From assembly GCA_036924285.1 (NCBI GenBank), contig JAYKYS010000002.1, positions 5,704,001 through 5,768,000 of the forward strand: 64,000 nt of DNA. The letters are read 5' to 3'. Shown one piece after another: positions 49,416-61,884 of this stretch. Every line of letters begins with the position of its first letter. Within the stretch, counting starts at the first letter, position 1. Below the pieces are notes generated by a model, which was given only the letters and a program-made list of their open reading frames with translations, searched no databases and had not been told where the DNA came from. A program made the translations under genes and the position numbers. Origin of the DNA: Asterella californica (taxonomy: Eukaryota; Streptophyta; Marchantiopsida; Marchantiales; Aytoniaceae).

Positions 49416-51000
49416 ACGTGCAAGAGATCATGCCACACATTCAAAGGTCCTCGGTCTTAAGAAGTCGTCAAAAACCTTCAAGATCATCTTATCAAACTCT
49501 CTAAAGCAGGAGATGAAGATACTATGCGGAGTAAGTAATCTAGACGACGTTTAACGGAAGAGAAAAGGATACCAAAGAAAACCTGTTGGTTTTCTAACCT
49601 AGAGAGATCCTCGATATGCAAAACATCCTCCGTCAAGACAACATCTAAGAACCGAGAGACGAAGTTCTTTATACCCATTGATACTTGGAGGATATGTAAA
49701 CCATCTCTAGGTGTAACAAATCCTTCCGGGAGCTGGAGGTCCGAAGATATACCTATGAGAGACCAAGCTTTGCACTTTGACATCTTCATTCTCAGCCTTA
49801 TCAAGATCAATTGAGATCAAAGACATCATAGAATTGGTCCACCAGACTTATAATATGCATGTCATCAACTAGAGATGGAAAGACACAATCTGGAGCAACC
49901 CAAACGGTGGTCAAGAGAGCTCTATAGTGAGCTAAGACAAAGAAGTATCCATCCAAAAGATCTCTCTGACGAGTACTTACAGCAGAGCTGATGACTGTAA
50001 CCCCCTTCAATTGAAAGACTGTGCTGGTAATAAAGAGAGGAGGAAGAACCATAGAACGATCGCACGAAGAGAACGAGACTCGTCAAAGATCCACCGTCTT
50101 CCATGAACTCCCTAAAGATGAAAGCGCGAGAAATACTATTAAAAGTATCCTCCATGTCGTGAAAAGTATCTCGAAGCTGAAGAATAATGATATGACTAAT
50201 AAGTTGTAAGAGAATCTCATGATGACTATCGATCTCCCTCCATCATCCTTCATCATGATCAAAAGTCTAGTTGTCCTCAGTACTTGAGCTATATAATGTG
50301 GAATATGTCCTTGAGCTATTGTTGTCGCTATCTGAAAAAGCTCTGTGAAACCATTGGACGAGTCCTATGTTTGAAAACAATCCCTAGAGGTGCTCATAGA
50401 CCATCTTAGACAGATCTCCAGAAGATAGACGTGGAGCTGTACACAAGGTCTGGATAAACAAAGATCGAATCGAGACATAATGGCTCCTTAAGCTGATAGT
50501 CTTGAACCTCAAGTGGTGGAAGATCATCCAGTGGGGGATGAAAAAATGCAAAGAAGTGCTTGTCTTCTCAATAGGACATGCCATTGACAAAGGATGTAAT
50601 GCTCTAGCAGCTCTACTATACTCCAACCTGACCTAACATCCTACAACGTGGTATGCGAGCAGAAGATGAGACATCAAGTGTAGAGGCAGACTCACTCCTA
50701 TCTCGTGCAGCACGTATTGATTCCTCCTGTAAGGCCGTCCAATCATCAGCACTGAATCTCCGAAGACAGACCGCTATCTCTTGATGTCTCAATCTGCCAC
50801 CTCGAGTATAACGGAGACATCAACGGGATAGTAAGAAGAACAATAATCACGCCGTCTCGTCCTTGGTGTTCCGTGTCAACATGTCGAGAGATAGACGGAA
50901 TGTTTTCTCACCTCGTCATGGTGTTAGTGTGAACTCTCAACCACTATCACGACTCAGGAGAAACTCCAAGAAGAAGGGCTAACTGTGTCATAATGACTGC
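49416..51000 (-). pseudogene. LINE-like reverse transcriptase, RT domain part (5' of the Ty3 insertion)
   Basis: Minus-strand pieces in shifting frames spell an RT. 'TIAQGHIPHYIAQVL' lies near 50,300-50,345. 'FNSISRAFIFREFMEDGGSL' and 'FVRSFYGSSSSLYYQHS' (50,020-50,155) and 'FVLAHYRALLTTV' come next. The active-site region is 'VFPSLVDDMHII' (near 49,870, with DD preserved), then 'MSKCKAWSLIGISSDLQLP' and 'FVTPRDGLHILQV'. The last codons before the Ty3 insertion read 'REFDKMILKVFDDFLRPRTF'. The protein resumes at 38,400. No endonuclease domain was seen. Many stops make it inactive. Its 5' limit is uncertain. Confidence 0.75.
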
Positions 51001-51783
51001 ACGTGTAGACCTCCGCTCTCGGCTAACCTAGGCATCTCATGTGATCCAATCATAGCTCTTGTGCGTCTTTCTCACATGAGATTTTACTCCTTGTGAGATA
51101 AATAAATGACCGCATATCGGACATAGTGTGTCTCGGATCAGTCTCGATCTCATGATAGAGAAAATACACATAGTTCAAAAAAGATGATATCCAATCAAAC
51201 GATACTCGTAATAAAAACATCTCAAAAATACACTCTAAAAAAAAACCTTGATCTCTAGAGATTAAAAATACACTATATGTAGCAAGAAAGCTCTCAAAAA
51301 TCTTAAACAAAGACATGTAACCTTAAAAAATCCAAAAGTATTTCATACTCATTCATTTCTTCACAGAATGTATCAATTCTAGAATCAAAATTAAAAAAAT
51401 TAAAAAATTAAAAAATATCTAAACAAATCTGCACTAACCCACCCCAACACACTCCACTCTCAAACTACACTCTCTTCCCTTCTCTCCCCTCTTCTCTCCT
51501 CTCTCTCCTCCCCCGCACGTCCTCCCTCCCCATGCCAAGAAACAAGAGTCTCAGTCAAGAAACATAGAACGTAGAAGCAGGTGGAAAAAATAAAAGTAGA
51601 GGTCCGTTGATCACTGTAGTCTGTAACACGACCAAAACAAGCGAAAAACTTATGAGAAGGAAAAGACGATATGTTCTCTCTACTCTTGTCCATGCGCACC
51701 CGTCAACCAATCTAGTTGCTTTATTTTCCTCCGGATGCCACGTCCGGCCTCTTGCCGGACCACGTTGACCACGTGATTCACTT

Positions 51784-51845
51784 CCTCCCCATCCGAAGAT
51801 GGAAGAAGTGAAATATTTCACTTCTTCCATGTTCGGATGGGGAGG
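51784..51845. repeat. Long hairpin, 31-bp arms
   Basis: A palindrome with no loop whose arms read 'cctccccatccgaagatgg...' outward to inward and meet at 'gaaatatttc'. Thirty of 31 pairs match; the single mismatch lies in 'gaag'/'gttc'. It lies in sequence with no gene. Confidence 0.92.
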
Positions 51846-52830
51846 GATATGCAAGATGGTTTAATTTATCTTCTAATCTTCCTATCGGAGATAAATCTGT
51901 GGTTAATGATATTCCTCTACTTGACAAGTAGTCTCTTAGGAAGAAAACTTATAGTTCAAGAAACCAGGCAAATTTTAAGAAAACATCTGTCTACTTGTCT
52001 CTCCTTTGCACACGTCGTCTCTTGACGTCCCTCAAGCTTATCAAGGTTGAAGATTTTCTAGTCCACCTTTCGCGCACACTTTCGACGCATATTTGGATTA
52101 CCAGGAGCACTTGTAGTCCTACTCAGGCTTTAATGTTTCCACAATTCTATGAATATCTGTAATCTGTGCATAAAGTTTTGACTTTTCTTACTATTTTCTT
52201 CTAATATCTCTTGGTGCTTTTGATTAGAGATAAGAGAGAAATCCTCTTCAGTGGTCACTCTCTCCTCTCTCAAACTATTAAAAATCCAATCGTAATGCAT
52301 AAAGTGTAAAGCTTGCCTTATGGTATGTAATCTCTTTGGATATTTATCCAAACTTTATTTGGACCACTTTTCAGTTATTTGCAAACATAAGAATAGAGTT
52401 GTTCTTGACTTTCATTAAAATAATTTTTTCTTTTTCTCCAACCGAAAGGGGATAATTTCCAAACTATTCTACGAGAAAATATCGTAAATTCAAAATACAA
52501 TATGTAGAACGGATAAAATTCAAAAGGCTTTTCATTTTAGCATAGACTCTCTTCGAGCCAAAAGTTTGAAGTCCTCGTTATTATCAGTTGTCCATGGAAC
52601 AGTGGACGAGGTTCACGTTCTCTATAGTCTTTATTTAAATGAATTAAACCTTAAGGTCTTTTTTTCATATTATGCAGATATTTTATGTTTATATTCGAAC
52701 TGAACTTCAAATTGTTTCTGAATTATCGTTTTTCTTTATTTTTTTCTACAAGTTAGTTCCTTCATTCACTTGACTATATGTATATAATCACCTTCACCAC
52801 TTTCTTTCAGTAATATGGCTGTAAATTCAG

Positions 52831-53028
52831 AATCATGACGTGTTATAGTCATAACACGTCATGATTACGTTTGACTGTAACCCGACTGTAACGTTCAGTC
52901 GGGTTACAGTCGTTTTTGACTGAACGACTGACGGGTTACAGTCGTTACGGTGACTGTAACGAAGGTGACTGTGACGGGTTACAGTCACCTTCACCTTGAC
53001 TATAACGAGGGTGACTGTAACCCGTCAC
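52831..53028. repeat. Serial hairpin cluster built on one word
   Basis: A 16-bp-arm hairpin (52,831-52,866, perfect, 4-base loop) comes first. Another 16-bp-arm hairpin follows (52,873-52,911, perfect, 7-base loop). Then comes a 19-bp perfect inverted pair (52,971-52,989 with 53,010-53,028). A 12-bp pair overlaps the last ones. The word 'gactgtaaccc' or its complement recurs throughout. Confidence 0.92.
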
Positions 53029-54432
53029 GAAAAGTTGATCGGCAGATTTTTCAACAGAATTTTGTACAATTTAATGTAGTGAAAACCTCAGTTTTAGCTT
53101 ACGGTGACCTCTCGGTATGTAGGAGCGAATTTTTCGGTCAGCAGATAACATCTTGAGTATTAGTGCGTGTCAAAGCTGGAACCTTTCGCATACATTTTTC
53201 GGCCCTGGGCAACTGTTACGGCTGCGACCAGACGACCATGGGTATTTTTTTAATTAATATATTCTTCGAATCGGTGGTGAATTTCAACAGCAAGCAAGTC
53301 CAATGTTTAGAGAATTTATTAAATTTTCAAAAATAATACAAAATAATTATAACGATTTAAAAGCACCACTTTAAATGATACATGGTTCTAGATAAAATTG
53401 CCCTTGGAAAAACCACGGTCATTTTCCTTCTAGAAATTAGAGAGTCTTTAGTTTTAGCTTTGCTTGCCCTATTAATGAGTGTAAAAGCTAAGAGAAAAGA
53501 TTCTCAATGTCCATAAAGAAAACATCAGTAATTTATTGAATTCGCAGCCGTGAATTGCTTACCATCGTATTTGTGAATCAACATCATTATTGTAAACTTT
53601 AATATATTTTCCAAAAAGTTACATAAATTGCTTGAATCTTACTCTACTTTACTGCCAAATATTAATTACCAAATCTAAAATATCAATAAAAAACGTCCAC
53701 AACCTCTTAGACGAAATCATAACACTTGCGAGAGAAGAATATTGAGCAGAATTCCAGCTTTGACACACCTATTATGCTGTAGTAATATACATTATCACGT
53801 AACGAGTTAACGAGAAATTAATTTGAAAAGTATTTTCAAGATTATTAATGTATATTCGTTATTCTAATAAATGGTGAAATCAAGTAGAATGATCTTATCC
53901 TGTAAAGCACAGAGCACTACAAGGAAATTGAATATTTTGTGTAATTTTTATAATAATATATCCGAAATTCTTGTTTTCTACATCAGTTATTCATTTAAGA
54001 AGACTAGCGACGCAAGATAACAAGTAAGTGCTATGGAGGAGTAGTAGTAGGGAGGTGCGAGTAACGTTACACACGACCATCCTTCTATCGTCTTGGTCTA
54101 CTGTCGACATCTTTTCCACGTGACGTTCTACTCCTTAGCGCTTATAGTTTTAATCTTACACGTTAATCATGATTTATACGCAAGTTTTATTAAGTAGCAT
54201 TAGATAATAAACATCAATTCTGAAACTCATCGGTTCGGACCTGCAAACAACACTATTTATTGTTATCATAATCTATTTGACCGTTCTTGAATTAAATGAA
54301 CGATTTTGATGTTACTATTAATCGTCGCCAATTGATCTAACTGTTGTACTTCTGGCGCTTGACTTGGCATATCATACTTCTCAAATATTGTTTTCCAATC
54401 TATGTTGCTTAAAGAATCAGAATCGTCCCTTT

Positions 54433-54467
54433 TTTTGTCTGACAGGGCCAGGCACTGTCAGACAAAA
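54433..54467. repeat. Perfect hairpin, 13-bp arms
   Basis: 'ttttgtctgacag', a 9-base loop 'ggccaggca', then the exact complement. Its 'tctgacag' word also occurs in the direct repeat at 36,437-36,498. Confidence 0.85.
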
Positions 54468-55553
54468 CAATTTTCCGGCCCGTAGGTATCCTACAGCTCC
54501 TCATGTTACGTTTGGGTATCCGGTTGCCACTTCAATCCAAAGGATTTGAAAGGGTGCGGTTGGCATTATTCAAGCGCCTGCGCCCCAAGAATCCTTATAA
54601 GCTCTATCAAATTTGAGTTAGTATACTGTTGAGTGAAAGTCAAAAGACGCTACAAGAAGTCCTTCATGACTTCGATATCTATTTTCATCGATGAAGCGGC
54701 TGACCCGCAGAGCCATTCGGCCTACGGGCCTCCGTGTCAACTTTCAAAACTTCAAGCTGTTTAAAGTAAAGTTCTTGTCATGAGATTTTATGTACACTCG
54801 TGCAGTCTCCCACAAGCAAAAGTTTTCTAGCATATGATATTCTGAATACTCAGTTCGCATTTCGCGGACAATACTATGGTGGTCTGTAGATTATGAAGTT
54901 ACCCTAGCTCGTTTCTCAACTCTCTCCACGGAGATTGCCAGGATGAAAACACTTCGAACCACAAGGATACTGAGAACATGGTCAGCGAGAAGCTCCAGCG
55001 GGAGTATTGATGACGGTTCACGTCCACTGCGTATAGACCCAAAACAGATGCTGGTGGTATCAGCTCCTTTTTGCAGTGCTACAGGTTACGCGTGTGAATT
55101 CTCTGGCTGACCAACCGGAAGAGGTTCTCAGTAGAATGCTTTTGATGGTCTCGTGCTTGATAAAGCTTTAGAAAGTAAACGATGCAAGTTCGAAACTCGT
55201 GTGGCCATAGCTGCCCGTAGGATGTTCATGGTTGAGCCTAAGAGTTAGCTTGTGTCCATGTCCCCTCCGCTTTTTTCTATTGTTCGGACTCAAGAAAGTG
55301 AATGAAGGAACATTGCTGGAAAGGATTCCGCGCACATCTATGAATTCTTCTCAGGGGTGAGTCCAGACAAGCATGCCAGAGTGATTCCAAAAGCCGAACA
55401 GCGGATCTCTTAGAGCCTTGGCTCAGCGAACCCAGCAGAAAGAACTGCACATCTCGATGGACATTTTACTAACCTGAAGAGATCACTTTGCCTTCAAAAG
55501 AATCGTAGAAAGATATATGTACAAACACGTCGCGCGACGTCGAGGTTAGATGT

Positions 55554-58500
55554 CTATCTCTTCTGTTTTTTCTTCTTGCTACCAGACTTTCTACCCTCTT
55601 CAGTGCCTGATGCTGGCAGAGGCCGTTTGGCCTCGAACTCAGGAGTAACTTCTGAAACAACTTTCTTTCCTTCAGTCTCCTCCGGGGCTGAAGGACCAAC
55701 CATTTCTGACTGTACACTCTTTAGAACATCCTCCCACGTGACGTTCTCTTCATCGTCAGTATCCGCTTCGTTTGCGGACTTCTCAACTTCAGGTTTTGCT
55801 GCTATCTCTTCTCCCTCTTCCCCGGACTCATCGCCATCCCCTAAATCCTCATCACTGCCTAGGTCTTCTTCAACCTGCTCGTCAGAGGGAAAATGGAGAA
55901 CAAAGCGTGTCACACGAAACAGCTACACCACAGGAATAATGTAAAAGAAATGAAGGTCCAGGATATGATACGACAAACGAAGCAAACAAAGACAACAAGG
56001 TATCTGAAGTCTTGCGGTAAAACCGGAACACGGCCCCAAGCGTACTGGATTCAAGGTAACCCACCTCCTGAACCTGGTTTGGCTCGTCCTCTGCGTTGAA
56101 AAAATCCTTTTGAACAGGCACCTTCCTAATATGTTGCTTGGATACCACATCTAAAATGGCGGCAACTGCCTCCTTCTCTTCCTTAGGTATGTCTTCAGCA
56201 TTTCCAGTCGTAATCTGCACAAGCTTGCTTGGATCGTCCCTGACTGTCTTCTCCTCTTCTGGGCGCTGAGGAGGCGGGGTGAAGAAGGGAATCCGGCCTC
56301 TTTGCCAGTCAAATAGGACCATTTTGGCTGCAGTGTTTAGATCTGGTTCTCCACCCTGTGAGTCCACCACCAAAGACAGTGACATGCACCTTCATTACTC
56401 CGAACCCAATAATACCTCCGGCTAGTAAGTTGCTTACGCGTATGGACAGGCGAGCGGCCTGAGCTCCCATAGACCTATTCATATTTAACTTCTCGAGATC
56501 GTGCCTGTCAGAAGTAGGAAGGACGCTACGGCGACTCAACCCGGTAGCAGACAACACTCAACAGTTCACATACTTCTGGCTAACAACAGTACCTTAAGAA
56601 GCTTTCCTGTTAGCCTGCACAGTTGAGTGAGGAAGTCCTCGTCACTAGTCCTGGAAAAGAGTCCCACGAGCGTCAAGTCAACAATTCTACAATGGTTCAC
56701 ACCCCAACACTCCGGTGAGGCAGAGTAAGTCGAGAAGCCGAAACTCAAACTAGATCCTCCCTATCACACATCAGTACAGCAATCACTAAATATAAATATC
56801 ATTCTAGCCTCAAACCACTGAAGAGATATGGTTATCCCGCTGTCTGGCCAACTTGCTTACCACTCCTGTACTTTATATGCTCGTATTAGGTAATCTTTTT
56901 TCACTCTTGACAAAACTTCTCCGATGTGTTCAGTTGCATCTGCCAGATTCCCAACACGCACCTGTATCGACAATAAGCAGTGTCGTGAACGAAGACAACG
57001 AGTTCCGTGGGTATTTCACAACAACATTCTCAACCGCCTCCACTATATCTCTACAAGCTGAATTTCACTGACAGTCGGTACAAGATACATGCACCTAACG
57101 CTCGCCTTTCCGGTAATAATATTCTCACCGGACTACGTTAAAGGTTCAGTTATATTTCCGCCACATGAGTACTACTTCAGTGGCCTAGAATCGACTATAA
57201 ATTTCATAGTTAAGAAAATATTCAGTACTTGCTTCCTGAGAAGTCACGAACTGGTAAAATGATAGACGTTCTCCACAGTGCGTAAAGTAAGATTATGAAG
57301 AGCAAGTAAAGAGATGGAAATGCTGACGGACGTGGACCTGTATGATGTTTCAAGACATGAATAAGAAACTTCCTCAAGGTACTTACCACTCCCTTCAAGA
57401 CTATGTCAGTCTCGTTATCTTTACTCTGGTAGACCACTCCAGGGCAATCAATCAGAAAAATTCGCTTTGTAAGCGTAATATACTGCCAGACTTTCGTCTC
57501 CCCCGGAATTGGTGCTACCTTGCAAACCTGTAACAGCCAACGAGTCTGGCATACGTTAGATATTCGCCCTTCCAAGAAGCTCAACCATTAAGGTAGTTTC
57601 CGAACCTTCGAACATGATGTACCCTTGCATGCAGTAAATCGGGAATGCTTAATAAATGGAACGGGACTTACAGCCTTAGTGCGTAGCGTGTTAATAACTG
57701 AGGACTTCCCAACGTTCGGATATCCAACAAATCCAACAGAGATTGCCTGCTTGTCCGATTTGAGGTGAGCAAGCTGTCTCAACAGAGACAGAAGAGAACC
57801 CTGTGCAGGCAGAAAACACCTGCTTTAGTGCACAAGCATTTATCTTCTGAAGTGCTGCCCAGGTATAGAAAAGTACTCCGAGACTATTACCAGCGATGGT
57901 CACGTCAGTTTCAAGGGATTACCTTGCCAAAAGGATTGGTGACACTGGCGTGGAATGCGAGTGTGGGATACTCCCGCGAAAGCGTATGAAGCCATCCTTT
58001 TGTCACCCAGGACGGAACTAGATCACACTGACAGCGGCAACATTCAAGTAAAATCAGGATTTAAGGCTTATATAACGACTTTAAACTCGAGTTCGAGCAC
58101 TTGAACCACCGAAAACTAATCAGGAATCAGTGGTCTGCCATCGAAGCAATAGCTGTTGGCCTTCATAGTGCATTAAAAGACACTATCACTTGTATCCCAG
58201 TGTCCCACCTTATTGAGTAGAAAAATAAGGTGCTTGTGCTTGCAGTTCGTTTTCAGATGTTTCTCTAGATGACGGCATCGAGTTCCCTCCGGATCCCGGG
58301 CGTCCAGAACCTGAAAAGGAAGACAACCAACAACACCTTCAAATTTGAGTCGAAATATGGTTGAATATTACCTTTCAAGATAAGAAACTTCAAGTAGATG
58401 TCATCTCCAAAGGTCATACATTCAAGATTGAAATTAGGCTAATCCTCTGTACAACGCTATTCAGGACTCAGATAAACAGAGGAAAACCTGTTGCAACTTA

Positions 58501-59662
58501 CCTCGACAACAACATCAGAAGAATCAATGACTTTGTAAAGCTCCCCCCAAATTCGTTTACTCTGACCCTTATCGAACATACTGTGTCGGGCAGCATCACG
58601 CAGCCCATCAGTATCCTCGCCGCCAAGAACCATTCCAGTCCCTCCACCCTGGACAAACGCATCTAAAAGACCCATACAACAACCTTAGGCAGGAGTAACA
58701 ACGAATCTGGTCCTCGTACAAAAGGAAGACAGATATCCCACCAGCGCACCACACCACAGCCAACGCACTCATCAGTAAAATTTACCTTGGACGGCATCAA
58801 CTTTCTCCACCAGAGACTGATAGTCATCAACAGCAAGCTTAGGACGTCTACGTTTCGTCCTGGGTCCGAAAGTGTCTGCAAACTTCTCTGTGTCCAAAAG
58901 GTGGACTCTCGATTGCTGTGTGACAAAGACATAGATGGAAGAAAAGGCTTCAGCATGGTAAAGCGATCGCGACCATTTTCAAGTCACGTAAACTTCGAAC
59001 ATATCCAAATCTTACAGATGAAAAATGGTCGCGCGAAAAGGGGACTGTATCACACGAATGTCGTGAAATGTAAGAACGTGATGAGAGCTTGCTTTCTAGT
59101 TCAGGCTTGCATACTGTCCAATTGTACCAAACTTACCTTCTGGCTATCAGTAAGCAATGAAAGAGGAAGTTTCTTGTCCTTCAGAATAACGGAGTACGAG
59201 TCTGACACTCGTGTTCTCATCTCTTCTCTGAACGTGTCTAGCTCCTTCTGACCAATGACTCGAGTGTTTCCTGTTCCCCGATAGACCATGAAACGGGTGA
59301 GATCCTGACGGAGTAAGAGACCAATACGTTACCAGCTCCAAAACTGTGTGGACAATCAGCATGACGCGCATGTGTCCTCGTTCACAATCTCCTACGAAAA
59401 AACGTATCGTAAAAGAAAAAGACGTACCGAACCATCGTCGATCTGGCTGTATACGTGTGGAAGGAAGCGCTTTAGACTGATATTCCTCGTACAATTTCAC
59501 TCCTTTACTGTTTCGCACTGGACGATTCTTGTACATATGCAGCCTGCGCACAGTGGCAGCACTTCGAGTCCCTGGTTTATTATCTCTATTCGATTCATCG
59601 AGTGAATGTTTTGGTTTCCCCTTGACCTCTGGTCCCTTGGACTTCTTCTTACCCTTAGCCAT
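55554..59662 (-). CDS. Nucleolar GTP-binding protein 2 (NUG2/NOG2), twelve exons
   Basis: A ribosome-assembly GTPase of 635 residues that acts on pre-60S particles in the nucleolus and nucleoplasm. CDS exons: 59662-59428, 59270-59137, 58915-58786, 58662-58502, 58310-58209, 58027-57923, 57800-57672, 57527-57387, 56961-56861, 56650-56593, 56355-56065, 55874-55554. All junctions are GT-AG and phases sum to 636 codons. Residues 1-60 are basic; '[14 protein letters not shown]' is a family signature. The GTPase motifs are in circularly permuted order: 'DARDP' (223-227), G4 'NKCD' (253-256, split by an intron), G1 'GYPNVGKSS' (315-323), G2 'PGET', and G3 'DCPG' (359-362). Residues 433-450 hold '[20 protein letters not shown]'. 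The C-terminus is acidic, then Lys-rich ('GSKKKKQKR'), a likely nucleolar signal. No defect is seen. Confidence 0.96.
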
Positions 59663-61880
59663 TTCGACCTGCTACTTCAATCTCTCCAAACCAAATCAGT
59701 TACGTAGCTGCTCCCAGCTGAAGTTCAATGCCCTCTCCTATTTCTCCACAGTGACAGCCTCAATTCCTCCCTGTGACAACCTGTGAACTGAGTGCCTCTG
59801 ATCTACTCTGGCGTTCCCAGAATTCAACCTTCGTCAAAAGTGTCTTCACGCAGCCTCTTGTAATCACCTTGAAGGAAAAACTGTTATCGGCACCACAAGA
59901 TTCCGTTTCCCACCTTCCTCAATCCTAACCCAGTCAAATAGTCAATTCGGCCGTGTTCCGTGCGTACTCTGGCTGTCGAAAGCTTCGCGACATAAAACCC
60001 CCAGAAACAGGGAGGGCAAACGAAATCTAGGTGGATTTGGCAGTCCCTAAGGTCCTATCTCCGTCCGCTTAGGAGACAGAGGTCCTTAAACCCTAACCCT
60101 AAAGAACCACATATTTCTGTGAACTGCGTGTGGTGTGACGTCAGTTAGGCTGGTTTCACATATACCGTATTACACCGAACAAATGCCGTAAGAGTGATAT
60201 TCTGCAGAAACAATAAACTGGCGAAGCCATCTTAGAGGCCTATCGCACTGCCTTTTCAGAGGCCTAAACCATGTCGCATATTACGTAGCTTCTAGGTTCG
60301 GGGATAAGCAAGTCGCGCTGCAAAGTGATTTTTAAAAATTCGATAATTATATTTTTATAATAAATATAATACCTCTCAACTTTTGCTACCTAGAGGGTTC
60401 TTATATCTAACGTTTATTTGCAAATATGTACTACGAGAGTTCCATGGTATCATATTGCCGCGGGAACGTTATGGGTGATGATACGGCTTAGGATTCTTCG
60501 AGTTGTCAATGAGAGCTTTCACGGTTTCAGTGACGTGTTTCCTCTGATGCTCGACGCTCTTTTCTCATTTTTATGTCTTTGTTCGTTATCGAGTTATTGT
60601 TGATTCTTCAAGTAGTGTGATGTCTCTTGTGTCTGACGCTGATGCTGTGATACGAGTATTTTTTGGTGACCGTTAGGCTGCCAATCCACCTCTGAAGCGA
60701 TATCACTCTTGAGAATTCCTGCTCTAGCTCAAAAGATTTTCTGTTGTCATTCGTTGAGACGTCGAGTCGAGTGCTACTGATGTGTTTAAGGTGTCCATGT
60801 TGATGCATTGATTTGATCTTTGAGTCTAAAACAGCAACGCTGCTGACGCATAGATCTTTAATTCTTTTCTTTTGCTGTTGGAGGAACTGAATATAAGAGG
60901 TGATAGAGATATCATGAGCAAGTTCATAAGCTTACGCTGATTGACCGTTCACTGAATCGAGCACGCAATATTTCTTGAAGACTCAAGCGCCAAGTTGAGT
61001 AGTCGTCAATTCCAACCTCCCTACTTTCTACGTGCAATTGAACTTGTCATTTTGTTTATGTGCTGCATGTGCTACATTGTAATTGAAGCTCTAATTGAAT
61101 GTTCTATTTGTACACACAACTTGAGCTAGTGTTTTTTGGCGAGACTTCTATGATTGACGAATAGATGACTCCAGGTTCTAAGCTTTCTATTCTCGACTCC
61201 ACTTCGACAATTTCAAGTTTGAGGTTCTACATTATACCATCTTATCTTCTTTTGCAAATTCTCGATTTAGCTCTATGAGCTAAACCGAAAAAGAACTATC
61301 AGACATGGTTGAGCAGATTATTGCATGAAGATTTGTATAGACAAACGAGCTATCTTCTGAATGGATACATGTGGAATGTTTGTTTCTCGTATGCAATCTT
61401 GCAAGTGTATCTTTCCTTCTGTGTGAAAACGTCTTGCCTACTGTTTGACTATCCATGAAAGTGAGGAATGTGTGGACGATATTGAGCATTGCTGCTCTTG
61501 GATATTCGTTCAGTTGGTGCATTGTCTTTTGTCTTGGTCTGATTATAGTATATCATCGTCGACATCAATCTGCAATGGAAGGAAGAATCAAGTTCGTGAA
61601 CCTGGAAAATGTTCCAGATGAACCGCCACAAGGTTTCCAACTTTATAACGAGGTCTGAGATTTACAGTATACACTGCCGTCCGTTCTCCCCATAATTAGT
61701 TTCGCTACATATGACTTACAATCATTGTAGTATCTCGTCATTCTACTCGAACAAATTTTTAGAACGAGCTTGGAAGGAGTGATAAGCAGTGATCTTCTTG
61801 ATCACGTGTTGCCTCCACTGCTACATCCGTGAACTTCAGAGGCATCATACATGCTCCCTCTACCTCCAATCTCACGGACT
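59663..61880. other. NUG2 upstream region and intergenic sequence
   Basis: The first 600 bases or so should hold the NUG2 promoter and leader (minus strand), including the telo-box listed separately. From about 60,300 the sequence is AT-rich. Open frames at 60,418-60,603 and 61,455-61,658 (the latter with one hydrophobic stretch) have no recognised domain. No RNA gene was seen. Confidence 0.45.
60088..60103 (-). promoter_or_regulatory. Telo-box upstream of NUG2
   Basis: 'aaaccctaaccctaaa' is a two-unit telomere-like motif, 426 bases upstream of the NUG2 ATG. In plants the telo-box (AAACCCTAA) is a known promoter element of ribosomal-protein and ribosome-biogenesis genes, which fits NUG2's role. 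Two units are too short for an interstitial telomere tract. Whether it functions here is inferred. Confidence 0.6.
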
Positions 61881-61884
61881 AGTC

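Larger units (their letters stand above)
51001..55553. other. Intergenic region with hairpins, no gene recognised
   Basis: 4.5 kb between the LINE-like element and the NUG2 gene. It is AT-rich except for a pyrimidine-rich stretch at 51,420-51,540. Open frames are short and unrecognised. The part just left of 55,554 should hold the NUG2 3' untranslated region. Three inverted-repeat structures within it are listed separately. Confidence 0.45.

Noticed and set aside
60088..60103. Interstitial telomere sequence or chromosome-end scar
   Set aside because: Only about two units are present, far too short. The position upstream of NUG2 fits a telo-box promoter motif better.
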